From the NCBI RefSeq assembly GCF_008831285.2, contig NC_045140.1:16986370-17050369 (forward strand): a stretch of 64,000 bases of DNA, written 5' to 3'. Shown here one piece after another: positions 10,557-23,700 of this stretch. The position numbers and the translations under genes were made by a program. The notes below the pieces were generated by a model that was not told where the DNA came from, did no database searches, and saw only the letters and a list, made by a program, of their open reading frames with translations. Each line of letters opens with the position of its first letter. Within the stretch, counting starts at the first letter, position 1. Origin of the DNA: Nymphaea colorata. Lineage: Eukaryota > Streptophyta > Magnoliopsida > Nymphaeales > Nymphaeaceae.

Positions 10557-13500
10557 TCAAGAAACCGGCCTAGTCCAAGTGGTTTCCATAGTCAATGAGT
10601 TCCCATAGTAAACTTGACTAGAAGACTCATCCCAATATGCCTGTCAACCATAAACACGCTGTCAGCCCATAACATCGACGATTTGGAAGGGTCTTCGAAA
10701 CACAAGTAATCAGCATTGCAAAAACGTACCTGCCATCCAGAAGGAAGGTTTTCTGAGAGTTTGGTTACGTCAGGCTGCTGCTTTCCTATAGGTGCTTGGT
10801 CCGACTCAGTTTCTGTCTCGATACCTTTCTTCTCTGCTCTCTTCCGTTTCACCCTTTCCCTCCTGCATAATGTAACAAGATCATCATACTAGATGTTATT
10901 GGCAGCAATAATGATACCTAGCAACAATCTTTAAAAATGAATAAACACTAATGTCGTTAGCAAGCAAGACGAGAGCCGTTAGCCTCAAATGCTTTTGGCG
11001 AATTTGACTCGTGAATGGCAGATCTATCTAAGCAGAAGTAAGAAAACTCAAATATCTGCAATACAGAAAACTACAAAGATGAATTTCATGTGCTAGAAAG
11101 GTTTATAGATAAGGGTCTGCTGAAAATTTGCCCCAAAAAACCCGCAATTTTATATGAATATAAGTTGCAGCTCCTGGACTCCCAATCTACATGACACAAA
11201 TGTTATGTTGTTGTCAAAATCTACACCGTAAGATCCATAACTAGAACAACTTTTTTGATTTTCAGACCGCCACCTTGTTCTTCAACAACATGAAAGGAGT
11301 GATATCAAACGGTCTTAGGCACTCTATGACTTGTTATAGAATTTGGAAGCCTGCGTGCAGGCACAGTAGGAACCTAAAATCTTAGACAGGCAAAACTTAA
11401 CAGAAAAAACAGCTCGCTCAATCAAGCTGTCAAAAGGTCATACCAGTCACCACCAAGAGGCTGAAAATTAGCATTCTCCTGAGCCTCTCCACTCGCAATC
11501 TGCTTTGCATGCCATTCCTACCAGAAAATTCCAAACAATAAAATTTCCAGACAGATGCATGTAAGTGAGACAACTCTGTACAAATACAAGAAGGTTTTAC
11601 CTCTATCTCTCTCTGGCGCTTTCTCTCAAGTATCTCATATGCATTTTCAGGTTCATCCTTCTCTTCTGCATGCAATTCCTCCTTGGCAGCTTTCCACTGG
11701 GAAAAATATCAACTTGTCAAGCTCCAAGCAATGAAGGAAAAACTCTCCAATCTTTATCAAAATGGAACAATAATCATGAAAGAAAAATTGTAAGATACCT
11801 TATCTACCAACGAGGAGACCTTCTTATTTGACCTCAAAGTTGATGCAACAGAAACTGTTTTCTTCTTAACACGGCCTACTGCAGAAAGAAAAAAGAAAGA
11901 CCCCGAGGACATTAACCACATAACAATTCTAAGCCCATAAGCAGAGATGGATACAGGATAGAACAGAGTCAACAGATCAACCATGCATGTCTCTTACTGC
12001 TTGCAAGACTACCCCAGAAGAGAATATGTAGTAGTGATACCTTTAGATGGATTTTTTGTAGCTGCAGCAGCAGCTGCTGCTGCTGCTGCTGTGGCAGTTG
12101 TAACTGTAGAACTCTCTCGTACTGGTAACATGGCTGATGAAGCTGCAATTTGTTTAGGTGCCTCCTGTGTACTACTACGGAAGGGTGATGCATCACCCTC
12201 TACTTCAAGACTCTGTAATGAATCACATGTAGATCCGATAGCACCCAATGTCTCTTGATAGGAAATACTTCCCAAAATGTCATGGTATCCAGAGGATTGT
12301 GATACAGATGCTGAAGATTCTGTTCCTGGAGCTTCATAATATAGCACAGGTCCAACTGGGTTAGTTATCACAGAAGGGGCTTCAGCAATGGGATTCACCA
12401 TTTCCTCATAACCCGGTACTTGAACTTCAAGCTGACTGCCAACAGCAACACTATGAGAATAATAGACGCCATCAGGAACCTCAGTGGCAGTGACTCCATA
12501 ATAATCAAGACCTGGAACTGTGTATGTGAAACTGTAATGCTGGGTGTATGGTAAAGGAGGATACATGTTTTCATGATGAGCATACAGAGAAGATGAAGCA
12601 TATTGAGGCACAGGTGGATCATCTGGAGGTGGTGGAGGGGTCGGGTCATTGTCAGGAGGAGGTGGAGGAATCCAATCCTCCTCCGGAGGCTCCTCTGAAG
12701 GAGGGGGTGGACATGGTTCACCAACTGGGGCTGGAATTGGAGGTAAAGGATCCACCGAAGGTTGACTTGCAAAGATCTGATGCTCTGCAGGCAAGGAGTA
12801 GTTGGTGCTAGAGGTTGTCTGTGGCACCACATTTTGGTTTTCACTATCTTCATCGACTTCCATGTCAACATCCATATCTACATCATGATGCAAATTCTCC
12901 ACCAAGTCAGCAGTTTTCCCTGAATAAGGTTCAGAAACCTCTTGCCCACCAGTTCCGTCAATTTCAGGATTTGGGCTTGAGTCAACATGGTCATCAAGGA
13001 GACTTGATTCAATTTCTCCTTCTTCCAGCAGACCATTTACAGCAGCCTTGTTAGGAAATTTGGATGGAGAATCACAACCAGTATCATCACTAGGAACAGA
13101 AGGTTGCTCAATTGTCTTCTCTACAGTAGTACCTGGTTTCATCATGCCACTGCCATCAATCACAGAAGCATCTAGATGTCGATCCCCAAGTTTAGCCTCA
13201 GATTCTGCAGTAGAATTTTGGTGGGCATTGTATTTGCATCTTCCAGGTGAAGAATAATGGGATTCATCTGCCTTCACATGTCTGGATGCCAAAAAAGCAG
13301 CTTCTTCTTCGTCGATTATGACAGCAAGTTGCTCAAGGCGTGCCTCAATGTGCAACCAAAGTGGAAGCAGAGAAAAACCAAAAGCTGAAAGGGCTTTGCA
13401 GTCTGAAAGTCTCACCTCGACTTCCAACGAGTACTTAGACCTCCTATTGTGCCCCTCAATCGTACCATCAAGCCTGTCATAAAGTACACCCACATGAACA

Positions 13501-16500
13501 CGATGAAATAAATTGATAGAGACATAGAGTAGACTCAAACTCACAAAAGAAAAGTGACCATAGGGAAAACCACATTACCTATGCAGCTCATTTAGCCTCC
13601 CCAACAAGCAATTGCAGCGTTCAATAAGCTGATCTGACTCGACAAGCTTCCCTTTGCATTCTTCGTCCTGAATGATCTTAGCACTACTTCCTCCATTATC
13701 CAAAGAATTCTCATGCCTGCTATCAATAATAGCATCCTGCACCGCCACTTTTGTGCCACTCACTAAATCAACAGACAATGTTTGCGTTCCTTCAGTATCC
13801 ACAAATGAGTCTTCTGCAACACTATTCCTGCCATCATCGGATATTGAAATTTTCACTTCACGCACATCTTCAGGCTTTGTATCATCAAAAATGCTTGAAA
13901 GATTATTCAAAGGTGTGGCAAACTCAGATCCCTCAGATAAATGAACATCAGCAGGAGCAGTAGGTTCCCCATTTAGCACAAGAAACTCTTTTGGGGCTAA
14001 CAGCACACCACCACCATCTGTGATGGCAGAAGTTTCTCCTTCACCACCAACCGTCAACAGTTCTGAAGTCAAAGAATTTGGCCTTTCCCATGAAGTCTCA
14101 CCGGTCTCAATGTTCCAGTAATAATAACGACCGCTCTGCTCATGCATCACAGCTTTCCAAACAACTGCATTATCCCCCACATTTTGTGGTTCGGAAGGCT
14201 CCACATCAGATATTAAAACTGTCTCACTAGCTTCACCAAGTGAATCCAACATAGTAGCTGTTTCAACTTTAGAAATATCATCCTCGTCCACATTATCGCT
14301 AGCTTGCAACAGATTAGATTTACAGGCAGCATCTTCTGTGTTGTCATGGGGAGTACCTGATTTGGCACTCTTACTTTCCATCACATCATCGCCCTCTCGA
14401 TTCGCTTCCAATACCTGCTGCAGAAAAGGAATCAGTAGTTGAGCCTAAATATTATTGGAATTGGAATGACATACACAACACAGGACAGGAACATCACCTA
14501 ATTTCCTTACCTAGAATTTTGGAAAGAACAAGTACATTCAAGGGAATGCGCAGACCAGTTGCACAACAGATTTAACAAGAACAGAAAATTTTGTTAACAC
14601 AATCCAATGATTAACTAATGGCAGAAAATGCATGATGAAGGAAAGATCAATTGCTTCCGTTGACTCCTTCCCAAATAATGGTATCCTTCCAAAAAAATCA
14701 GGTCCACCCATTTAGTGAAATACCAACCAGTCTAAATATTCAAATTGAAAGAAAAACATCGTCAACCAACAGAAAGCTGATGCAGTAGTTAAAAAGAATT
14801 ACGGTCAGATAGAAAATAGATGAGCACCTTTCCAGCATGAGAATTCTCAGTTGCAGCAAAATGAAGTTTGTCGACCTCTGCCTCATCCAATTCATCATCG
14901 CTATATTGTCCAAGCAAAAGCAAAGGGTTCTCTGGGGGTTTACCTGAAACAAAATGAAAAGCTCATCAATTGAAAAGGAAAACCAAAGAAATTCACCTAA
15001 AAGTAGCTCCAGTACAGTATGTTCAATAGGGTCAAACCATCAAGAAGCAAAAAAATAATTAAACAAATAAAAAGAATAAATCGACATAAAATTCAGCTAT
15101 CCAGATATGTAAAGAAGGAAAAGAAATATTCGACCAAAACCTGCATCCATGGACAAATGAAGAAAAAAGTTAGAAAGGATGGACTTAAATTAAGCCAGAG
15201 GCATACGAACCGATGAGGAAACATTCTCTCCAGGATCTCCAAAATGCTTAGATGCTGCCAAAAGGTCTGGCAGTCACTCAAAATGTCACCATGGCAGCCC
15301 CACCAAGTTTGGACATTGAATGTGTGCAAGACTTCAGCCGCCCTACAACCTTAGAACCATGCTCTCGAGGAAAATAACATGTCTTGCACAACAGTTCCAA
15401 AAATTTCCACCAAAATAAGGCTGTTCAGGCATATCTTCTCTACATAGTCCTTGGAAGGCAAATTGAGGGAACCCACCTGAAGAAGATGGTGACTTGCATT
15501 CCACAGGGTGATCATTTTGATCAAAACCCCCTCCAGCTTCATCATTTAAAGAGGCTTCAACCATCTCTCCTGAAAAACATAAGAACTGTAAAAACTAAAG
15601 CTGGAAGAATAGTAAATGTTAACATTGAATGCAGCAAGCAGGAGTTGATCTCAGGATGCATATTTGAAATCACCTAGGCGTTGAGCAGCGACCTATACAT
15701 GTAAGTCCAAATAATTATTTTTAATTCTAAAAATTCAATTTCTTATCTTTGTTCTGACTCCTTATATACAGATTGAGTTGGAGATGTTTCAGAATCCCCA
15801 TTTTGCACCTGTTTCTCTTTTTTGTTTTCCCTCATCATTTCCCCACTTCCTGTTGAACAGGCACCGCCAAGGCCCCTAAGGGCTAAGACATTCTCTGAGG
15901 TCAGCTACCTAGGCCCACTATCACTTCTAAGTTCTAACTAGTAACTTCGTACTTAATCATTCAGAGACACTACTTAGAAATAAATCCCTGTATTTGGTCA
16001 TCAGAGAGATATGGCTACATACTACATAGTTCTCTGAACACAAGCCTAATACGGTCATCAGAGAGATATGGCTACATACTACATAGTTCTCTGAACAAAA
16101 GCATAATACTGTCATCCTAGCATAATCACAAGGCCAAAATTAAATTAAAAGTCGAACTAGCTGGTTGAGTTCCGCATCCAAAAGTGGTTGTGTTCATAAG
16201 GCTACACACCCATAATGACGCAAAAAATGTTTACAAGTCATGATAATGCTTGAACCAAGACTAACATCTCAGTATGATAACGTCAACAAGGTGACTCATT
16301 TACCGATTAATCCAACTCATGACATGAATTAGTACACGTAGGCATAAATCTATGTAACGTTGCAGCTTAAACCGGCATTGTTGAAGAAAAAAAGGACAAA
16401 AGAAACAAATGCCACATACCACGTACGAAAACAAGTGAATATTTTTGCACCTAATCAAGTGAATCCGGAAAAATGAAAAATGCTTTTTTTAGATGTTGTA

Positions 16501-17007
16501 TGCCACAAGATTTCACGTCTACACACACATGGAAACCGAAATCGACAAAGCAATGCAATCACAGCCCTTTCTCAAACAACCAGAGGCAGACGAACTCGCC
16601 TCACAAACACGACAGCAACAACAACGACAATCCCAATGAAAGCAATAAGTGTCAAAACGATCATCCTATGCACACAAAATTCATCATCAGCGACAAAAAA
16701 AAGTCTTGGAGCACGATCGACATCGGAACGCCCGCAGAGCTGAATGATTTTACAGAAGCAAACAGACTCGGAGAGACAAAGACCAGCGACACTGTTCCTC
16801 GATGAAACAGGCCACAAAGGGCAAAATTCCGCAGGAAACATGTGTTATGCCGTCTTCACAAACAGATTGACTATTTCCCTAAGAAACGCACAGAGAGAAG
16901 GAGAGGGAGGCAGAGAGATTACCAGTGGGTTCCGCAAAGAGATCGAGCTTCACACGGCGGTTGGCGGCCATCATGGCGGCGAGTCGCCTCTCTTTCCTCT
17001 TACCCAT
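10557..17007 (-). CDS. FNBP4: FNBP4-like protein with two WW domains
   Basis: WW domains bind proline-rich ligands. Animal FNBP4 binds formins, and FNBP4-like proteins are usually linked to pre-mRNA processing or actin regulation; the plant role is uncertain. Exons (minus): 17007-16923, 15569-15477, 14943-14828, 14414-13579, 13473-12041, 11878-11799, 11696-11601, 11517-11444, 10862-10730, 10640-10557. They sum to 3030 nt, or 1009 residues plus TGA at 10559-10557. The start MGKRKERRLAAMMAANRR has the basic N-terminus usual in the plant family, and exon 3 has LLLLGQYSDDELDE. WW1 is at about 182-210 (W184, YYYW, W207, P210). A proline-rich acidic stretch is encoded at about 12590-12750 and a ten-alanine run near 12060. 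WW2 is at about 977-1007 (W981, VYYG, W1004, P1007), split by the last intron. It is head-to-head with KNL1. Confidence 0.9.
12059..12092 (-). repeat. GCT/GCA repeat encoding a polyalanine run
   Basis: A coding trinucleotide tract near the end of exon 5 of the FNBP4-like gene encodes about ten consecutive alanines after TVTTAT. Such tracts change length easily, so it is a candidate polymorphic site. Confidence 0.85.
15996..16109. repeat. 57-bp tandem duplication in FNBP4-like intron 1
   Basis: Two nearly identical 57-bp units follow each other, each containing GGTCATCAGAGAGATATGG and ending AA.GC.TAATAC. They differ at a few positions only, so the duplication looks recent. The host intron runs from 15570 to 16922, and I see nothing else in it. 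Confidence 0.9.
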
Positions 17008-17732
17008 CGCCCAAGAAAGGGACCGTCGCAGGCAGAGAGAAGAGGGAAGAGAAAAGCCTTATCAATCAGAACGAACCCTAACCTTCGAACTGGAGGAACG
17101 GAAGGAGAAGAATGAGATTCGGAAGACGCCACCCGCGAACTGGGAGGTTTCTTGCGCCTTTAAGCCCTGAATTTATGAAGACCCGGGAGGGCGCCTAGGC
17201 TTCCCGCCCGGGCTCCACGAACCCACCCCGCGTGGGCTCGGAACGAACCGAATCCAGACTGGCCTCCGATCCAAGTAGTGCCTGGCCACCGGGCCGGCAA
17301 TCTTGATCAGGGTCTTCTCCTTATTCATCCAAATTTAGCATCACGGTACTACAGCCCAGAGCAATATTAACGATCGGATTCGGATATCGCCTAAGTAACG
17401 AGCCTAAATTGGATCATTGGTTCGGATCCAACATTGGCCATTCGAGTTCGCTAGGATATCGGGTCTCAATCCAAACCGCTTATCCCTCATTGGACGGAGT
17501 CTTGGGATGGCAATCGCGCAATATATCGTTGAACTATGGTCTTTTCGATGGTGTTTATTTCAAAATTCATCTTCGCTCCGGCTTTTCCCGCACAAAACTC
17601 CCCCTTCCTCCCCTCCCTTTCCATTCTTCCTGTACGAGAGGAAACCCTCGTTCCTCTCAGGAACGCGATCCTCGTCTCTCCTTCTGGCGATTGCCGTTTC
17701 CAGAAGCTCCCAGGGAGACTCTGGATGCGGCC
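17008..17732. promoter_or_regulatory. Shared head-to-head promoter region, FNBP4-like and KNL1
   Basis: Only 725 bp separate the two start codons, which face away from each other. The interval is more GC-rich than the surrounding intergenic DNA, particularly 17170-17320, and lacks long AT microsatellites. The bases before 17733 are CT-rich in the KNL1 sense direction (about 17590-17700), like a leader. I see no convincing TATA box for either gene, which fits a bidirectional housekeeping-type promoter. This is inference from layout. Confidence 0.5.
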
Positions 17733-20700
17733 ATGGAGAATCCTGGGCCTGAAGGAGAGGTGCTCTGCACTACCGAGGCGGAGGAGGAGACGAGCTTCCT
17801 CCACAAAAAGAGATCGAGGCGGGTGAGCTTCGCCGACACGACCTCCGTCCATGTGTTCGATCGCGACGAGGACTTCGAGACGCCGCCAGATCCTAAGCCT
17901 AATTCGGATAACCCTGAGGGATTGAAGCAGGTCCCCCAGGCTGGCAAAGCGTCGACGGAGAAAGAGGCGGGTGGAGACGACGATGACTCCAGGGAAGCTA
18001 ATGGAAACTGCGATGCTGAGGATATCGAGCGATTTGTGCTTGAAATGCAGTCTCCTGGAAGTGCAAACGGATCGGCGACGTCTAATGAGGGTAAGACCGG
18101 GATAAAATGGCATTTGGGCGATTCTGGTTGGTTTTCTTCACCCCTTAGATTGATGCGTTTTACCAGTTTAACGTAACATTTCGATTATAATGCCTAAAAT
18201 GAAAGAATGCTTGTCAGTGTAGTAGAGAACAGAACCTTTTATTGAAATTTGGCCAAAAAACGTAGTCAATTATCGTTTTCACGTGAGGATATAGTCAAAT
18301 TTTGTAACTTCGTAAACGCTAAAATATCTTAAGATGATTCAGATGATGGCTGAGAGAGAAGGGTCAGTTCTTGAACGTTGTTTACATCAGTTCAAGGTTT
18401 TGTGGCACCAAAGATAAGAAAAAATGAGAAGACTGACAATATATCAACTATTTTTGCTTCTCTTCGTTGCAATTAATTTTAGTCCTTTGTTATACCTTAA
18501 TGGAATTTTGGGTGTCAGGATAACGGATCAATAGATGATTCTTAGATCAAGCTAAGTGTGATCAAGGGTCTCCTACCTTCTTTCATCTTCACAGATTGCA
18601 TACTTTTCTCTAGAATCGCTCAAGCATCAGACTTCAAACATTGTAGTTTTTGAACTTTGAGACATGCAACTACACGAGCTCTGTGTGCCTATATGTGTGT
18701 CCAAGCATATAATTTTCTGTGTCTGTCTGTCTGTCTCAATCTATATGTAGCATTGACTTGTGTGAGATTGCAGATGCTAAAAATGAATTATACCTTTGCA
18801 CCAAGTAATAGTCACAGAAAATGCCTTTTTTCAAAAAAAAACTCTAAAAAAACGTGATAAATTAATTTAAAATTGTAAAAAATGCGTCTTTTCGAAAAGA
18901 ACGTTAAAAACGAAAAAAACTGTTTTGAACGCATTTTTTCAGCTTTTTTAACGTCAAACAGTTTTTTTTTCATTTTCTAATTTTTATTTGTTGCAAATCT
19001 TTTATCTTGTGATGTTTGTGTTATTAGTTTCTCACAGACTTTATTTTTTCCTCATTTTTAGTTTTTTAAAATGTTTAAAAATTTACCATATTTTCCCCTT
19101 ATTTTTCCCCTTTTTTCAAGCTCGCCGTATTATACCTGAGAAAAAAGTCACCGTTTAAAACTTCAAGACGTTATTTGTGACAATACTCAGCAATGAATTG
19201 GGATGATTGTGGCACTTGCATGACTATTTGTCACCTCAATGGTACTTGGCCGAGTACAGGAAGAGTTGAACCATAACAAGAACAACTAATGCTAACTGTA
19301 ATCAATGTAACTCGTCTGGTAAACATAAATCTACATGCATAGAAGAAATGGTGCGTCCATGGCATGTGCGCATTTTGGCTTTGTTTGCTTTTAGCTGTTC
19401 TCTTCTGCATGCACGTATCTATCTTTGTCTCTGCATTCAGTACCAAAACCTTATCAATGTATGTTACTGATGTGTGTCTTCATATATATCTATTTACATT
19501 TTATATCAGTTTCTAAGCACATTCTTATTGGTTTCTTCTCATTTTGGCACTTGTTAAGTATGCAGAGGATAAGTTCTTTGGACCAGTTTCAACAAGTTTC
19601 ATCAGATCTAGGGCATTGCTTGATTCACCAGCTGCTGATGATATTACTCTAGACTCAACAGCATTCTCTATGCAATTTGCGAAGCTTTTGCACTCTCGGG
19701 AAATCACAAAGACCTCATCTGGATTTTGTCTCACAAGTGACTGTGAGAAAACACCTACTGAAGATTCATCCTTTATTACTTCAGGTAATAGAATGGTGCT
19801 TACCAATGACAAGAAGGTGGAAAATAATCCCTCTAGCACCAGTCCCAACCTTGATGCAGACACTATTTGTAACGAGATGAGTCTGGTGGTGGATGAACCA
19901 AAGAAGTATGACTATACAAGGTTTTCACCCAGATCAAATGCATTGCTTGTTGATTATTACAAGTATTTTCCAACCAGTCCATGCCAACTTCCGGAAGGGA
20001 ATAATCAACTAAATGGTTCTGTGGATTCAAGCATCAAAGCTGACCCCAAATATACAGATGACAGTGAAAAAGTTAAAAGCATTTCTAGTAGATCACAAGA
20101 AGTTGATGGGAGCAAGCTTCACCACATAGACCATAACAACCCGTTTATGCATACACCTATCGTAAAATCACTTGGTACAGGGGGTCCTTCTTTTGAAACA
20201 CTGCCTCAAATAAATACTGCTCCTGAGGTGAAGAGGATCTGCCATATAGCTTATCATTATTCCTAAATTCAGTTTCATATTTTCTTACTAAGAAATTGAT
20301 TCAAGTGGATTGCAGATTATGTACTTTCGATAGATTAAAATATTTAATATCTCTGTTGCAGAATTCTGGCAATCATATTGACACTGTAGGAGTTGTGGCT
20401 GAAGCAAATCAATCACGTAAGAAGTCATCTGATGTTAATAGTGGTGTTTGCCTAGATGTCATGGGTTTGATGGATCAGGAATTGCAGAGAAACGAACATG
20501 AAGACTTAGTGGCTGCAAGGGGCAAGATTTCTTCTCAGTTATCCTCGCCAAGTCCCATCTCACATGTTTTGCCCTTCCAGTCTACAAATAGAAAAGGGTA
20601 TTTACATTCATTGGTTAATGATGAAAATTTGAAATCAGAATATAGTGGAAGTGCTAGCATGGCTACTGCTGATTTGTCCTCTGGCAGGAAGAAAATTATT

Positions 20701-23700
20701 TTCCCAGAACAGGAAGATGAGGCAGTTCTTTCCTCTGGAAAATCGGCATCATCACTGGCTTCCAAGACAGAGCACTCCCATCAAATGCCCAGGAACTTTG
20801 TTGACCATCAGACCTTGGATGAACCAGAAGATAATTTCCTTAGACTTACAAGAGTGATCCATTCTCCTGACAGTGGAATGCGTTCACCAATTTCTAGCCC
20901 TAAACTTAACTGGGAGAGTGAAACTCCATTGTCGCGAATGTCATCCTTATTTGGCTCTGGAAAGCATTTTCTTCTAAGCAACACTTTCAGTCCATCATGC
21001 AATATAGAAATTTCAACCCCATTTTTGGATAAGGCTACAAGAGAGCATACTGATGATAGACTTAAACTTACAGAAGGAAAGAAAGTTACCACCCCATATC
21101 CAATGTTGACTTCATCATACAGAAAGTATGGACCTAATCACTCAACACCTGAATTGACTTTTTCAGGCCCTGACCATCCTATAAAAGTTGTACAGAAGGA
21201 ACTTAATGAAGGCTCTTTACCAAATAACATAGATCCTTCTAATACTAGCACAGAGAGTTATCCAATGGAATTAGAACCTGAAAACAAGCAACTCCAGGAT
21301 AGGCCTGGAAGCAATTGTCCTGAACTGTTAGAGGAAAAACTGGAATCTCTATCTGGACAGTTTATAAAAAAGAATTCTCTGATTAACACTGATCAGAATA
21401 TGGCTACCACTCCAGTATCATGCCCAAGTGAGGCACCAAGATATATGCAGCAATTGTCATCACTTGGAAATTCGAGCACATCTTTAAGGGTTTCGGATGG
21501 GCATAGTAATCTAGATATGTCAAAAGATGGATTAGGCAAAGTCACCCGACTCTTTGATTTTTCTGAGGAACAGAAATGTGCAGTTGATGTTGGTCACTGC
21601 CAAACCATCCCATCAAGTCATGGGTCCTCCTGTCATGATCTCTCCCTCAGAGATGAAGATATGGTTTCTACCTTTGTTGCAGAGCCAAATTTGTCCAATT
21701 TGAAAGCCCTAAATGTGAGAAGGCAGTCACCTTGTACTACTCCTGAATCGCGGAAGAGGATCGCATTGCCAACTCTATCCAGGAAGGTAATTTATTGCTG
21801 TATAGGAAGAATGATTTTTTGCCTTTTTGGTTGTTCACTAGTTAAGTTCATTGTAGCTGTGCCAACCTTATCCAAATATTGTCAGTGACTCAATAGTTGT
21901 TCATATTTGTCTCCAAAATGATCTTAGGTTAGTGCACAATCTTTGTAGCTAAAAGTGCACCAGGGTCTCATCTGGGGTGCCTAGGCACTGGCAGCTAGGT
22001 GGTCAAACTCAAAACAAGGAAATCATTTTCCATTAACCAGAAAACTGCTTTTTTGTATCACCTGGCATACTGATTGAGGTGGCATTTTTGCTAACCCCCA
22101 CTTTCATATCTTCCCTTTTGATATTTTTTCCCCTTTTTCTGTGGAATAGGTCTACATATACCTGCCTATCACATAGTTAACTTCTAATTTTACTGCTGTG
22201 CAGCAGAGCTCTGTCTCGCAATTGCAGGTTGATGATTTGCATGGTGACAGCATTCCATCTGTAAATACAATGAGTTCCTTGCATGAGTTTGATGGCACTG
22301 GAAGAAAAAGAAAAAAAGTTGAGGTTCTTAATGCAGAGACATCTTACAAGAAAACAAATAGTGAAGGGGTTCTAGTTGGACAGGTCAATCAAAGTAAGGA
22401 ATTATCTCATTCTTCTGAGGATCATGCATCTTATAATAGGGGAAGAAGAAAAGTGGGTAATGGGACTACAACAAGGCTCGTGAATTGTGTAAGATGTGAC
22501 CTATTCTTTCTCTTCTGTTTTCTTCTGTAATAGTTACTTGTGTTGTTTTTCTTTAGTACAAAATGCTTTGTGGAACCATTAAGAACAAAACTTTTTTGTA
22601 GGGTTCTTCATTGTCAGACGTATTTGGGATGCAGTCATTTCCAATTTCGAGAATGAGATATAAAGATGTATGCCTCCTCTTTACTGTCCATAAATTTTTG
22701 TATTCTGTATCATTACAGTTGCTTTTCAGATATTTTATATTACATTATTTGTTTTAGCTTGTCAATGAGTGATCTTAGAGGTTGCAATGTGCTTGTTCTC
22801 TTTATTCTCGTTGCTTGTTCCTTCATTTGGAAGGTTTCTAGAATATATTTGTCCTTATGCTTTGTCTACAATTCATGCACTCTTTAGCTTCATCAGCTGG
22901 AAGATATGCTGGAAGAACTGCAGAAGGTCATAAAGTACAGAAGGCTATCTTCTAAGTTTCAGCCCCAGGTGAATAATGATAATATTATTCCACACTAGAT
23001 GTGTTCATGTTTAATAAGTTCCCCTTCTAACATGTAGTATTGTAACCATTTGGAGCTTTCTTATTGCAGCAACATTTTTTATTGCTAATGCTTGAGTTTG
23101 TTTTCTCAGAAAGTGCAGGGTCAAATGGAGAGTTCTAAACATCAAAGGTGACGGACTAAGTTTTCTAGCTTTGTCATGCATCTTCTATTTACTGTATACA
23201 GAAGTGGGACAATTCTCACATATTATTATTAACATCTTTTATTGCTTGTAATAGGATTGTGGAAGCAAGATTGCTTTGGTTAGAGCTAGTTTATGAACAC
23301 TTAAAATTTCAGATTACACAGATGAAAAGCAATATGTTACAAGTAAGTTGCTTCGTCAGCTGCTCCTTTTTTTCCTAAATTCTGATGTGGCCTATATTTT
23401 GATGATGTCTGTCTCTGTGTGTTCTAGAAAAACAAAGAGCAGCTGCAATTGGGTGTTCAGGAATGTCACAGACTGAAACTGAATCCATTGAGGAATCCTA
23501 GTGCACTTGTGCCAAATGCTCAGATTAAAGAATCTCAGGGTCAGTCTCCTTCAGTCCATAAGGTGACTGCAAGAACTTTCTTTTTCGTAAAATTTGGCTC
23601 TTCAGTTATCTTATGTGGTAACAAATTTTATTGTGCACCCTTCTGGCAATATGCTGTTAGGTCATAGGTGTGCTTATCTTCTCGTTACCCTTTGGTGATC

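Noticed and set aside
17409..17732. In-frame extension of KNL1 exon 1 upstream to a codon at 17409
   Set aside because: The extra 108 residues look like translated promoter and leader sequence. The family-like start MENPGPEGE at 17733 sits just before the conserved PP1 dock.
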